Source of the DNA: UBA5486 sp036744795
Lineage (GTDB): Bacteria > Bacillota > UBA4882 > UBA10575
Length of the DNA stretch: 64,000 bases
Direction of reading: 5' to 3'
NCBI GenBank assembly: GCA_036744795.1
Contig: DAIOHK010000008.1
Coordinates: 1 to 64,000 of the forward strand
The translations under genes and the position numbers were made by a program. The number at the start of each line of letters is the position of its first letter. Positions within the stretch are counted from its first letter, which is position 1. Of the stretch, positions 41,064 through 50,217 are shown in pieces. The notes beneath the pieces were generated by a model, which was not told the DNA's origin, did not search any database, and saw nothing but the letters and a program-made list of their open reading frames with translations.

Positions 41064-42707
41064 TTGAAAGTTACAAATGAAAGACTGGATGAAGCGCGCT
41101 TTCGGAAGGTAATAGAATTTGCTAGAAATGTATTGGATAAAGGTAAAGATCATTATCGGAATGACCCAACCCCTTTATTTGCTGATGGTATTAATGTTAA
41201 TACTGGAGAGCATCTTTGTTGGAGGGTACCGGGTGGTAAGAGAATAATCACTTCAAATCTTGCCAGTCAGCAGATATTTCTTCGCGTGCTTGTAGGTTTA
41301 AGCAATCTTACAGGTGAATCAGGTTTTAGAGAAACTGCCGAGTCGACTGTTGCCTATCATTTCAACCATCTGTTAGATAGTAGTGGTTTATTGCAATGGG
41401 GAGGCCACCGCCAAATTAATTTAGAAAGACTGGAAGTGGATGGTCCTGATAATAAAGGACTTGTTCATGAGTTTAAAAATCATTTTCCATATTACCAATT
41501 AATGTTTGAAGTGGATGCATCAGCTACGAGAAAATTTATTGAAGCTTTCTGGAATGCCCATATATACGACTGGGGAAACCTTGAGACCAGCCGCCATGGT
41601 CGGTATGGGCTGGAAATTGGGGACTTATGGGGAAGTGAGTTTAAAGATCCACTGCCATTTCGTAAAACTAAGGGACTTTCATTTTTACGTACCGGAAATG
41701 ATCTAATCTATGCTGCTTGTCTTCTTAATAAATTTACAGGTAATATAGGCCCTTTAATCTGGGGTAAAAGGTTAGCTCGGATGTATTATAAAGCCCGTCA
41801 TTCTGAGACTGGCCTTGGTGTTTATCAATTTACCCAACCGTTAAAAACCCAGGATCCGCCAGCAGACCCCGATGATCCGCGTTTTACCCATTCTTATTAT
41901 GGTGACCGGGCCCAACGTCAATTCGGTCCGGAATTTGGCTTAGATGCACTGGAAGGTAATATGCTTCTGGAAAGACAGTCGCGTTCGATTTATGTAATAA
42001 ATTCCTTGATGGAGCTGGAATTGGCTGAAGAAGTGGGCTCTGAAGTTGCGGAATTTATTGACTGGGTACGAGAAGGGATGCTGGCTTATGCCAAATATGC
42101 TTATATTCCAGAAAAGAATATGCTAAGACCATTGATTGCTAATGGTGCAGATCTATCGGATTATGTTTTGCCTCGAACGGGGTACTTTGGGAAAGTTGGA
42201 GATATATACCGGCAGTTTCCGGCTGGAAGCGATTTTCTCTATTCTTATGCCCGCTCTTACCGAATGACGAGCGATAAAGATCTTTGGAAAGTGATACGTA
42301 ACATAGCACAAGGCAATGGTTTAGGAGACCTTGGTTCTTTACCCGGGCATAAAGTAGAGGTAAACATGAGAACTGATAATGCCGATTATAATGCTATTTT
42401 TGCATTATTAGAGCTTTATAAGACCTTACCCTGCCAGGATTATTTGGATTTAGCCCGGGTAGTGGGTGATAATATTATTCGGCAAAAATTCCATCATGGT
42501 TTTTTCTTAGCCAGCCCGGAATGCTTATATGCAAATTTTAGTGCAATCGAGCCATTGGCACTTTTGGCGCTGGAAGCTGCTATTCGAGGAACTCCGGAAA
42601 AGGTCCCCGGGTACCTAGCAGCAGGGTATTTTGCTGGAGACTATGAGTTTTCTGATGGTACAGTCAGAGGAATATATGCTGATCAACTTTTTAAAATTAA
42701 AGGTTGA
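41064..42707 (+). CDS. PL2 family pectate lyase (intracellular exo type)
   Basis: This 547-residue alpha-barrel enzyme of polysaccharide lyase family 2 has no signal peptide, so it acts in the cytoplasm on imported oligogalacturonides, as the exo-acting PL2 enzymes do. Recognisable segments are YHFNHLLDSSGLLQWGGHRQ, FKNHFPYYQLMFEVDASATR, FIEAFWNAHIYDWGNLETSR and HGRYGLEIGDLWGSEF, and later DRAQRQFGPEFG. The products are unsaturated digalacturonates. The TTG start follows AAAGGAGA. It is divergent from the GntP-type permease gene. Confidence 0.85.
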   Translation: MKVTNERLDEARFRKVIEFARNVLDKGKDHYRNDPTPLFADGINVNTGEHLCWRVPGGKRIITSNLASQQIFLRVLVGLSNLTGESGFRETAESTVAYHFNHLLDSSGLLQWGGHRQINLERLEVDGPDNKGLVHEFKNHFPYYQLMFEVDASATRKFIEAFWNAHIYDWGNLETSRHGRYGLEIGDLWGSEFKDPLPFRKTKGLSFLRTGNDLIYAACLLNKFTGNIGPLIWGKRLARMYYKARHSETGLGVYQFTQPLKTQDPPADPDDPRFTHSYYGDRAQRQFGPEFGLDALEGNMLLERQSRSIYVINSLMELELAEEVGSEVAEFIDWVREGMLAYAKYAYIPEKNMLRPLIANGADLSDYVLPRTGYFGKVGDIYRQFPAGSDFLYSYARSYRMTSDKDLWKVIRNIAQGNGLGDLGSLPGHKVEVNMRTDNADYNAIFALLELYKTLPCQDYLDLARVVGDNIIRQKFHHGFFLASPECLYANFSAIEPLALLALEAAIRGTPEKVPGYLAAGYFAGDYEFSDGTVRGIYADQLFKIKG

Positions 42708-42824
42708 AGTAAAAAAGAAACCGAGGATTACAATTTAGCAATTTCTTTCAGATAAGAATTTATTAAAAACATCGGTTTAGCAGGAGCTACTATAGAATTT
42801 GTCGAATATTATATGTACTTAAAA

Positions 42825-42880
42825 ATGGCTTTGATGATTGTTGATTCATCCTCTTCGGCAAAGCCAGCGTGAGCAACTAA
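42825..42880. repeat. Degenerate family H unit (H6)
   Basis: On the minus strand, GTTG-CTCAC-G-CTGGCTT (42877-42860) faces ATGAA-T-CAAC (42850-42840). The outer clamp and middle stem pair, but the inner right arm is lost. It lies about 30 bp upstream of the next gene. Confidence 0.5.
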
Positions 42881-42909
42881 CTAGATTTAATTTACGGAGG
42901 AATTAATTG

Positions 42910-44415
42910 ATGCTGCAGAGGAATAAAATAATTTTTTCCCTTGTGTTTCTATTTTTAATTTTGAACTTTCTGATTCCAGATTTTAAGATCAATTCACGTA
43001 CTATAGTAACCTATGAACAGTTGTTTCCTGAAAAGACTGTGATTGCAGCTTGTGAAGACGATCCCCCCAGTCCTGCTATTCCTAAAGCAGGCTCCCAACT
43101 TCTTAAACCGGATCTTCCGATCCGGGAAAGAGTGGAACCTGTTCCGATGCCAGCTCAGGTCAAAGGGGTCTATGCTACTGGGTGGGCTGCGGGTTCTTCG
43201 CTTTTATTTCCTCGGTTGTTAGATTTTATTGACCAGACAGAGATTAATTCTATAGTAATAGATATTAAGGATGATTCAGGACTTTTAAGTTATCAATCAG
43301 TCTCGCCGATGGTCAATGCTATTAAGTCCTGGAATTTAAAGATCCAAGATCCATCTAAATTATTGCGTATTTTGAAAAAACGGCAGATTTACCCGATTGC
43401 CCGGATTGTGGTTTTTAAAGATCCATTTTTAGCTGAAAAACGTCCGGACCTTGCGATAAAAGATAAAGATGGCGAAATATGGCGAGATTATCGGGGGTTA
43501 GCGTGGGTTGATCCGCATAATAAAGAAGTATGGGCATATAATATAGAAATTGCTAAAGAAGCAGTTAACTTAGGATTTCCAGAGATTCAATTTGATTATG
43601 TCCGTTTTGCTAGTGATGGGGATCTAACCAATTGTGTTTATCCGTTTTCTGATGGGACAAGTAAAGAGGATGTGATTAAGGAATTTCTTCTATATGCACA
43701 GGAAGAATTAAAACCTTTAGGAGCGACAGTTTCTGCTGATATTTTTGGTTTGGCATGTTCCGCAAAGGATGATCTGTTTATTGGCCAAAAGTTAGAAAAA
43801 ATTGCCGAAGCTGTTCCAATCATTTCTCCAATGGTTTATCCTTCGCATTATGCTAAAGGAAGCTACGGTTTGAGCAATCCCGATCTTTCTCCTTACGAGA
43901 CTGTTTTACAGAGTTTGAAGGATGCCAAGGCCCGATTGGAAGGTTATCCAGTAAATCTACGCCCGTGGTTACAGGATTTTTCTCTAGAGAATAAATATGG
44001 GAGTAAGCAGATTAGAGCTCAGATTCAAGCAGTTTTGGATGCTGGGGTTGAAGATTGGATTTTTTGGAATCCTAGTTGCCGATATGATGTAGCTAAATAT
44101 CTGATTAAAGATAAGATAAGAACAGTAGCTAATAATCCCCAAGAAGTAAATGAAGAAGAGGAACCTATAGTTGCGGCCAAAGGAGAAGGTTCTACTAATC
44201 AATATAATAGTCAAGAGAAAACTATGCGAGAGCACATCTTCCAGGATGAACAGACAAATTTATATCAAGCCGGGTTGGAAGAAGACACAGGATTTGAGCC
44301 GGAAGAAGAAGCCATTACTCATCAAAGGGAAGGAGCCGAAGAAGATACTTTGCCCTATCAAAGAGAAGAAGTTACGATCCCTAAAGAGACTTCCGGAGCT
44401 AGAGAAGAGTTTTGA
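42910..44415 (+). CDS. Secreted DUF4015/GHL-type putative glycosidase
   Basis: This 501-residue protein has an N-terminal membrane anchor or signal (IIFSLVFLFLILNFLIPDF). The TIM-barrel core has KGVYATGWAAGSSLLFPRLL, SIVIDIKDDSGLLSYQS, ARIVVFKDPFLAEKRPDL, WVDPHNKEVWAYNIEIAKEA, EIQFDYVRFASDGD and SPMVYPSHYAKGSYG. These match the putative glycosidase family DUF4015 (GHL), with acidic residues in the DIKDD and QFDYVRF strands. The last 90 residues are Glu-rich and disordered, unusual for the family. It probably acts on the cell wall or extracellular glycans; the substrate is unknown. The ATG follows GGAGGA. Confidence 0.8.
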   Translation: MLQRNKIIFSLVFLFLILNFLIPDFKINSRTIVTYEQLFPEKTVIAACEDDPPSPAIPKAGSQLLKPDLPIRERVEPVPMPAQVKGVYATGWAAGSSLLFPRLLDFIDQTEINSIVIDIKDDSGLLSYQSVSPMVNAIKSWNLKIQDPSKLLRILKKRQIYPIARIVVFKDPFLAEKRPDLAIKDKDGEIWRDYRGLAWVDPHNKEVWAYNIEIAKEAVNLGFPEIQFDYVRFASDGDLTNCVYPFSDGTSKEDVIKEFLLYAQEELKPLGATVSADIFGLACSAKDDLFIGQKLEKIAEAVPIISPMVYPSHYAKGSYGLSNPDLSPYETVLQSLKDAKARLEGYPVNLRPWLQDFSLENKYGSKQIRAQIQAVLDAGVEDWIFWNPSCRYDVAKYLIKDKIRTVANNPQEVNEEEEPIVAAKGEGSTNQYNSQEKTMREHIFQDEQTNLYQAGLEEDTGFEPEEEAITHQREGAEEDTLPYQREEVTIPKETSGAREEF

Positions 44416-44510
44416 TTATGGAAAGATGAAAAGTTGTATAATTATTATCAAAAATTTGTAGTTATTATATTTTTTGCCCCTGTATTTTCCGGAAATTTAC
44501 TAAATTTAGA

Positions 44511-44603
44511 TTGACAATTATCAATGGTTTTGATATATTTTAGTTTAATCATAACAAGATGAGAATAGTACCTAATTCATAGGTGCTTATTAATCTCATC
44601 TGT
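44511..44603 (+). promoter_or_regulatory. liv promoter and leader hairpin
   Basis: TTGACA (44511-44516) and TATATT (44534-44539) are 17 bp apart. The transcript start is followed by a long imperfect hairpin (about 44560-44603), with GATGAGA ... TCTCATC at the base and ACCTA/TAGGT at the top, in the leader before livK. Its role is unknown. Confidence 0.6.
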
Positions 44604-44644
44604 ATATTTATAATATCGATTTATTATAAAAGGGGGTAAAACAA

Positions 44645-45781
44645 GTGCGAAAAAAACTCCTGGCCTTAATGGTTGTTTTTACCATTATTTCTATTTTAGT
44701 TACAGGATGTAAGGAAAGTAACACTATAAAAATCGGTACAATTATGTCAACTAGTGGTGTGGTCTCTACTTATGGAATTCATACCCGGGATGCTATTAAG
44801 ATGGCGATAGAAGAGATTAATGCTAAGGGTGGAATTCTTGGGAAAAAAGTTGAATTGATTGTTGAGGATGATGAAAAAAATCCAGAAAAGACAATGAATG
44901 CTCTGATTAAACTGGCTACTAAAGATAAAGTGGTGGCTATACTTGGGGGCTTGACTAGTGACTGTACTTTAGCAATTACTAAGGAAGCTCAGCAGAGAAA
45001 CGTTCTTCTTTTTACACCGACTTCTACTAATGATACCGTGACTGATGCTGGAGATCTAATCTTTAGATCATGCTTTAAAGATTCCTTTCAAGGAAGTGTA
45101 GTTGCTCGTTTTGCGGTAGAGACTTTAAATGCCAAAAAAGCTGCTATTTTATATGATATGAATAATGACTATTCAAATGGTTTGACTAAAGCTTTTAAGG
45201 AAACTTTTGAAGATTTGGGCGGGAAGATAGTGGCTGCTGAATCATATGCTGGCGGAGACAAAGATTTTAATGCCCAAATTACCAAGATTAAGGCCGCTGA
45301 ACCTGAAGTTCTTTTTATTCCTGATTATTATAATACGATTTCTCTTGTGATTAAACAAGTAAGTAATCAAGGACTTAATGTGACCATGCTTGGCGGGGAT
45401 GGTTGGGATGAGCTTACAGGCCAAGCGGGGGATGAAGCTATTGGTTCATATTTTAGCAATCATTATAGCCCGGATGCAGATGATCCTGATGTTGTTGAAT
45501 TTGTAAAAAAATACAGAGAAAAATATAATGTTACCCCTAATGCCTTGGCAGCTTTAGGTTATGATGGTACTTATATTCTACTGGAGGCTATTGAACGGGC
45601 TGGTTCGACTGATCCGCATAAAATTAAAGAAGCTTTAATGGAAACTAATCGTAAGTTTGTTACAGGTCATATTCAATTCGATGAACATCATGACCCAATC
45701 AAATCAGTAACTATGTTAAGGATTATCAAAGGAGAAGATGGGAAACTTGCTACTGAATATGTAGGAATGGTGAATCCTTAA
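44645..45781 (+). CDS. livK: Branched-chain amino-acid-binding lipoprotein
   Basis: This 378-residue family 6 binding protein starts at GTG and has a lipoprotein signal (lipobox VTGC, Cys22). Typical segments are IKIGTIMSTSGVVSTYGIHT, EEINAKGGILGKKVELIVED, ILGGLTSDCTLAITKEAQ, ILYDMNNDYSNGLTKAF and LGYDGTYILLEAI. It supplies leucine, isoleucine and valine (or related amides) to LivHM. It is the first gene of livKHMGF; a hairpin follows. Confidence 0.93.
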   Translation: MRKKLLALMVVFTIISILVTGCKESNTIKIGTIMSTSGVVSTYGIHTRDAIKMAIEEINAKGGILGKKVELIVEDDEKNPEKTMNALIKLATKDKVVAILGGLTSDCTLAITKEAQQRNVLLFTPTSTNDTVTDAGDLIFRSCFKDSFQGSVVARFAVETLNAKKAAILYDMNNDYSNGLTKAFKETFEDLGGKIVAAESYAGGDKDFNAQITKIKAAEPEVLFIPDYYNTISLVIKQVSNQGLNVTMLGGDGWDELTGQAGDEAIGSYFSNHYSPDADDPDVVEFVKKYREKYNVTPNALAALGYDGTYILLEAIERAGSTDPHKIKEALMETNRKFVTGHIQFDEHHDPIKSVTMLRIIKGEDGKLATEYVGMVNP

Positions 45782-45813
45782 TCGGAGTTATCTTTTAAGT
45801 TCTAAAGAAAATT

Positions 45814-45856
45814 AATAATGGTAATGGGAGAATTAAATTCTCCCATTACCATTATT
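45814..45856 (+). terminator. Long hairpin between livK and livH
   Basis: AATAATGGTAATGGGAGAAT pairs with ATTCTCCCATTACCATTATT (about 20 bp, tiny loop). It is not followed by a T-run, so it is likely a partial terminator or mRNA stabiliser that raises LivK over the membrane components. Confidence 0.7.
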
Positions 45857-45890
45857 AGTCCCTCGAATCCTACTTTGGAGGTGTACATTG

Positions 45891-46790
45891 GTGGGAACTA
45901 TTCAACAGATTTTGCAGCAGACATTAAACGGGTTAGCTTTGGGAGGCATATATGCCTTATTAGCTTTGGGTTATACGATGGTTTACGGAATTGTTAAGCT
46001 AATTAATTTTGCTCATGGTGACATTCTGATGTTAGGTGCTTTTGCCGGGTATTTTGTTCTAAATTATTTTGGAATAACCCCTGGAACATTTATTTTATCT
46101 TTTATTATTTCTATGCCTGTTTGTGCTTTAATTGGTATACTAATTGAGAAAATATGTTACAAGCCACTTCGTGATGCTCCTAGGATTAATGCCCTGATAA
46201 CGGCAATTGGGGTCTCTTTCTTTATCGAAAACGGCGCTAGGGTTCTACCGGTGATTGGTCCCAATCCTCGGGTTTTTCCTACACTTCAGTCTGTAACTTA
46301 CGACTTATGGGGAGTAGGAATCAGTAGAGTACAGATTCTGGTTTTTATTATTGCGATTGGCTTGATGATAATCCTTAACTATATAGTAAACTATACAAAA
46401 ATTGGTAGAGCTATGCGGGCGGTCTCTTTCGATCAGGGAGCTTCATATTTGATGGGAATTAATGTTGATCGTGTGATTTCCTTCACTTTCGCTTTAGGGT
46501 CAGCTTTGGCAGCTGCGGCTGGTATTCTTTTTGCTAGTTCTTATCCCCAGGTTGAACCGTATATGGGAATCATGCCTGGCTTGAAGGCCTTTGTTGCTGC
46601 GGTTCTGGGGGGAATTGGCAATATTCCCGGAGCAATGCTAGGTGGTTTTATTTTAGGGGTAGCCGAAACCCTTACTAAAGGTTTTATTTCTTCACAATTA
46701 GCTGATGCCTTTGCTTTTGGGTTTCTCATTATTATTCTAGTGGTTAAGCCCACAGGGATTCTGGGTAAACCCGTAGGCGAGAAAGTGTAG
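45891..46790 (+). CDS. livH: Branched-chain amino acid permease LivH
   Basis: This inner-membrane permease of about 299 residues has eight or so membrane segments. Its conserved N-terminus is LNGLALGGIYALLALGYTMV followed by NFAHGDILMLGAF. The EAA-like loop is ISVRED-type in its partner and SFDQGASYLMGINVDRVI here. The end KPTGILGKPVGEKV is typical. GTG 45891 is 7 bases from GGAGGTG; TTG 45888 is an alternative. LivM starts 11 bases after the stop. Confidence 0.93.
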   Translation: MGTIQQILQQTLNGLALGGIYALLALGYTMVYGIVKLINFAHGDILMLGAFAGYFVLNYFGITPGTFILSFIISMPVCALIGILIEKICYKPLRDAPRINALITAIGVSFFIENGARVLPVIGPNPRVFPTLQSVTYDLWGVGISRVQILVFIIAIGLMIILNYIVNYTKIGRAMRAVSFDQGASYLMGINVDRVISFTFALGSALAAAAGILFASSYPQVEPYMGIMPGLKAFVAAVLGGIGNIPGAMLGGFILGVAETLTKGFISSQLADAFAFGFLIIILVVKPTGILGKPVGEKV

Positions 46791-46801
46791 GTGATATAGG
46801 T

Positions 46802-47824
46802 ATGAATAAAGATAGAAAAAACAACCTGATTTCCTTCTTGATTTTACTTTTCAGTTTTTTTATCATCACCGGACTAGTAGCTTTCAGGGTAATTGATGAA
46901 TATACAACGCAAATTTTAACCATCGGCGGGATCAATGTCATTATTGCCCTGGGTTTAAACTTGATCTCTGGTTTTACCGGGCAATTAGCTTTAGGCCATG
47001 CCGGATTTATGGCGGTAGGAGCTTATACGACTGCGGCATTAATCATGAAGCTTAATGTAGCAATTTTTCCGGCTATTATAGCTGGCGGTTTGGTATCAGC
47101 GGTTTTTGGGTTGCTAATTGGCTTACCGACTTTAAGGTTGCATGGCGATTACTTAGCTATTGTAACTTTAGGGTTTGGTGAGATTATTAGAGTAATTATG
47201 GTAAATCTTAGTGATATTACTGGCGGACCTGCCGGATTAAAAGGGATTCCTCCTTTTACCACTAACTTTTTTTGGCGACCGGTTTTTTCTTTTGCTTTGG
47301 TTTATATATTTTTAGTTGTAGTGGTTATTTTATTAAATAATTTAATAAAATCTTCCTCCGGTCGTGCTATTATTTCTGTTCGTGAAGATGAGATTGCCGC
47401 TAATGCCATGGGGATAAATGTTTTTTATTACAAAATATTTGCTTTTACCTTATCAGCATTTATAGCTGGACTAGGTGGCGGTATTTATGCTCCGTTTTTT
47501 GGCTATTTAAACCCTAATATGTTTAACTTCTTAAAATCAGTAGAGTTTTTGATTATTGTAGTCTTAGGTGGAATGGGTAATATTACAGGGACAGTTGTTG
47601 CTGGATTTGGACTAACCTACCTTCAAGAAATCTTGCGCTTTCTTAAAGATTACCGGTTGGTTATTTATCCATTAATTTTAATTTTAATGATGCTCTTCCA
47701 ACCCTCTGGCTTAATGGGTTATTTTGGTAACAAAGAATTTTCATTAACCCGTTTTGTGCGGGAGTTTAATTTTAAAAAAATTTTCCGGAGAAGAAATCCG
47801 GGTAAGGCGGGTGAAAATCAATGA
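46802..47824 (+). CDS. livM: Branched-chain amino acid permease LivM
   Basis: This 340-residue permease has a conserved core: GGINVIIALGLNLISGFTGQ, LALGHAGFMAVGAYT, LPTLRLHGDYLAIVTLGFGE, SVREDEIAANAMGIN and LKSVEFLIIVVLGGMGNITG. It forms the translocation pathway with LivH. The stop overlaps the livG start (ATGA), so the genes are translationally coupled. A basic tail of about 30 residues follows the last membrane segment. Confidence 0.94.
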   Translation: MNKDRKNNLISFLILLFSFFIITGLVAFRVIDEYTTQILTIGGINVIIALGLNLISGFTGQLALGHAGFMAVGAYTTAALIMKLNVAIFPAIIAGGLVSAVFGLLIGLPTLRLHGDYLAIVTLGFGEIIRVIMVNLSDITGGPAGLKGIPPFTTNFFWRPVFSFALVYIFLVVVVILLNNLIKSSSGRAIISVREDEIAANAMGINVFYYKIFAFTLSAFIAGLGGGIYAPFFGYLNPNMFNFLKSVEFLIIVVLGGMGNITGTVVAGFGLTYLQEILRFLKDYRLVIYPLILILMMLFQPSGLMGYFGNKEFSLTRFVREFNFKKIFRRRNPGKAGENQ

Positions 47825-48612
47825 CCGTCTTAAAAGCAGAGAAAATTTCTATTCTATTTGGTGGACTGAAGGCTGTTTCCAATTTTAATTTGGAATTGAA
47901 AGCAGGAGAATTAATAGGCTTAATTGGCCCGAATGGAGCAGGTAAAACTACAATCTTTAATATGTTGACTGGGGTTTATACACCAACTAGTGGTAATATC
48001 TTTCTAAAGGGCAGAAACGATCGCTTACAGAATATTACCAGATTACAACCCTATCAAATTACAAGTTTAGGTATGGCACGGACCTTTCAGAATATTAGGC
48101 TTTTTAAGAACCTTACTGTACTGGATAATGTCCGGATTGCCACTCATTTTAATACGAAATATAATGTTCTCCACTCTATATTTAGGCTGCCTTCATTTTA
48201 TAAAGAAGAAAATGAAATCAAAGCAAATAGTATGCAACTTTTGAAGATCTTTGATTTAGAGCAGAAAAGTAAGGAATTAGCAAAAAACCTTTCGTATGGT
48301 GATCAAAGGAAACTCGAGATTGTCAGGGCACTAGCGACTAATCCTCATATCTTGCTTTTGGATGAACCGGCTGCGGGGATGAATCCTCAGGAAACCAAGG
48401 ATTTGATGGAATTAATTAATTTTATCAAGGAAAAGTTTAATTTGACGATATTATTAATTGAGCACGATATGAATCTGGTGATGGGGATCTGCCAAAGGAT
48501 CATCGTTCTTGATTATGGCCAAGTTATTGCCCAGGGGAAACCTGATGAGATTGCTAAGAACCCAAGGGTGATCAAAGCCTACCTGGGGAAGGAGAATGAG
48601 AATGATGCTTAA
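47821..48612 (+). CDS. livG: Branched-chain amino acid ABC ATPase LivG
   Basis: This 263-residue ATPase has Walker A GLIGPNGAGKTTIFNMLTG, the Q-loop region ARTFQNIRLFKNLTVLDNV, signature LSYGDQRKLEIVRAL, Walker B HILLLDEPAAGMNPQE and the H-loop LIEHDMNLVM. It pairs with LivF on the LivHM channel. The final codons overlap livF. Confidence 0.95.
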   Translation: MTVLKAEKISILFGGLKAVSNFNLELKAGELIGLIGPNGAGKTTIFNMLTGVYTPTSGNIFLKGRNDRLQNITRLQPYQITSLGMARTFQNIRLFKNLTVLDNVRIATHFNTKYNVLHSIFRLPSFYKEENEIKANSMQLLKIFDLEQKSKELAKNLSYGDQRKLEIVRALATNPHILLLDEPAAGMNPQETKDLMELINFIKEKFNLTILLIEHDMNLVMGICQRIIVLDYGQVIAQGKPDEIAKNPRVIKAYLGKENENDA

Positions 48613-49309
48613 GGTAAAGAACCTCAATGTATATTATGGAAATATCCATGCTCTTCATAATATTAGCTTTGAAGTAAATGAAGGGGAGATTGTGACTCTA
48701 ATTGGAGCTAATGGTGCTGGAAAGACCACTACCCTTCATAGTATTTCGGGATTAATCCCCATTGAATCCGGGGAGATTGAGTTTCTTGGCCATAAACTAC
48801 AAACTTTTTCTCCTCATAAAATTGTGGGGTTAGGTTTGATACAAGTGCCGGAAGGAAGACGAATTTTCTCCAATCTTACGGTTAGGGAAAATTTAGAGAT
48901 GGGTGCTTTTATACGAAAAGATCGGGAACAGATCAAAAAGGATTATGAGATGGTTTATACTCGATTTCCCCGCTTAAAAGAAAGGCTACGACAAATGGCT
49001 GGAACTTTAAGTGGTGGGGAACAACAAATGCTGGCGATTGCAAGAGCTTTAATGTCTAAACCGAAGTTGCTATTGTTAGATGAACCTTCGATGGGACTTG
49101 CACCTTTACTAGTAAAAGAGATATTTTCGATTATTCAAGAGATTAATCAAGCAGGAACAACAGTCTTATTGGTAGAACAGAATGCCCATTTAGCACTTTC
49201 GGTTGCCGATCGGGCATATGTATTGGAGACCGGGAGAATTGTAGCGCAGGGATCCGCTAAGGCTTTAGCGAGCAGTGAGGATGTGCGAAAAGCTTATTTA
49301 GGGGGATAA
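48602..49309 (+). CDS. livF: Branched-chain amino acid ABC ATPase LivF
   Basis: This 235-residue ATPase has Walker A LIGANGAGKTTTLHSISG, signature LSGGEQQMLAIARALMS, Walker B LLLLDEPSMGLAPLL and the H-loop LVEQNAHLALSVADRAYVL. An AAGGAG at 48588-48593 points to ATG 48602 (or 48605), not the earlier ATG 48596. It overlaps livG by 11 bases and is the last liv gene. Confidence 0.95.
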   Translation: MMLKVKNLNVYYGNIHALHNISFEVNEGEIVTLIGANGAGKTTTLHSISGLIPIESGEIEFLGHKLQTFSPHKIVGLGLIQVPEGRRIFSNLTVRENLEMGAFIRKDREQIKKDYEMVYTRFPRLKERLRQMAGTLSGGEQQMLAIARALMSKPKLLLLDEPSMGLAPLLVKEIFSIIQEINQAGTTVLLVEQNAHLALSVADRAYVLETGRIVAQGSAKALASSEDVRKAYLGG

Positions 49310-49341
49310 ATTAGCTATTAATTAAATGGAGGGAATAAGAA

Positions 49342-49971
49342 ATGTATGTACGTAACCGTATGACTGTTGACCCTTTTACAGTATCACCTGATACTATGAT
49401 TGCTGATGCTTTGGAATTAATGCGAGTAAAAAAAATTAACAGAGTTCCGGTAGTGAGAAAAGGCAAATTGGTTGGAATCATTACTGAGCGAAAGTTAATG
49501 GAAGTTTCGCCATCTTCGGCTACCTCTCTTAGCATTTTCGAAATTAATTATCTTCTTTCTAAAACTAAGGTAGAAGAAGTAATGACGAAAAATGTAGTGA
49601 CAGTTTTTCCTGACGATTTACTGGAAGTGGCTGCTTTAAAGATGAGAGATAACGGTATAGGGGGACTTCCGGTAGTAGAGAATTCTAAAGTAGTAGGGAT
49701 TATTACTGAATCTAATATCTTTGATGCTTTTATTGAAATAATGGGCTTTAGGGAGAAGGGAAGCCGGATTTCAATCCTTATTCAAGAAGACCGGCCGGGG
49801 GTTTTAGCGGAATTAGCTAAGGCAATTGCGGCCTTTGATATTAACATTACTCATCTGGCTATTTATCATGGGGAGATTGTTTTACGGGTTGATACCCATG
49901 AGCCGGCAGAACTGCTCCAGGCATTAAGGGAAAAAGGATTTAAAATTACTTCGGTTTTTGAAACAGAGTAA
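49342..49971 (+). CDS. CBS-pair and ACT-domain protein
   Basis: This 209-residue protein has two CBS motifs (residues 1-60: RNRMTVDPFTVSPDTMIADA, RVPVVRKGKLVGIIT; residues 75-130: VEEVMTKNVVTVFPDDL, GLPVVENSKVVGIITESN). A C-terminal ACT domain follows (SILIQEDRPGVLAELAKAIA, TSVFETE end). CBS pairs bind adenosine nucleotides and ACT domains bind amino acids. The layout matches AcuB-type proteins. It lies 32 bp after livF, so it may be co-expressed and sense branched-chain amino acids (inference). A terminator follows. Confidence 0.88.
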   Translation: MYVRNRMTVDPFTVSPDTMIADALELMRVKKINRVPVVRKGKLVGIITERKLMEVSPSSATSLSIFEINYLLSKTKVEEVMTKNVVTVFPDDLLEVAALKMRDNGIGGLPVVENSKVVGIITESNIFDAFIEIMGFREKGSRISILIQEDRPGVLAELAKAIAAFDINITHLAIYHGEIVLRVDTHEPAELLQALREKGFKITSVFETE

Positions 49972-49994
49972 ATACTTTGAAGTAAAGTGAGAAC

Positions 49995-50034
49995 AAAGAG
50001 GCTATCCGGAACGAAATGGATAGCCTCTTTTGTT
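49995..50034 (+). terminator. Terminator of the liv / CBS-ACT unit
   Basis: AAAGAGGCTATCC and GGATAGCCTCTTT form a 13-bp stem followed by TTGTTT. Confidence 0.85.
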
Positions 50035-50217
50035 TAAAGCTAATAAAAGTGACTGAAGTTATCAATATGTCATTCAGATATTTGATGGGCTTAATTCATC
50101 CATACATTAAGGGTATATTCTCCCCTCAGTTTCCTAAAAAAAAATAATAGAAAATTAATTCTCATTCAATTTATACTTGGTCAAAACGCAAAGGCTATCT
50201 TCCAAACGGGTTGCGAG

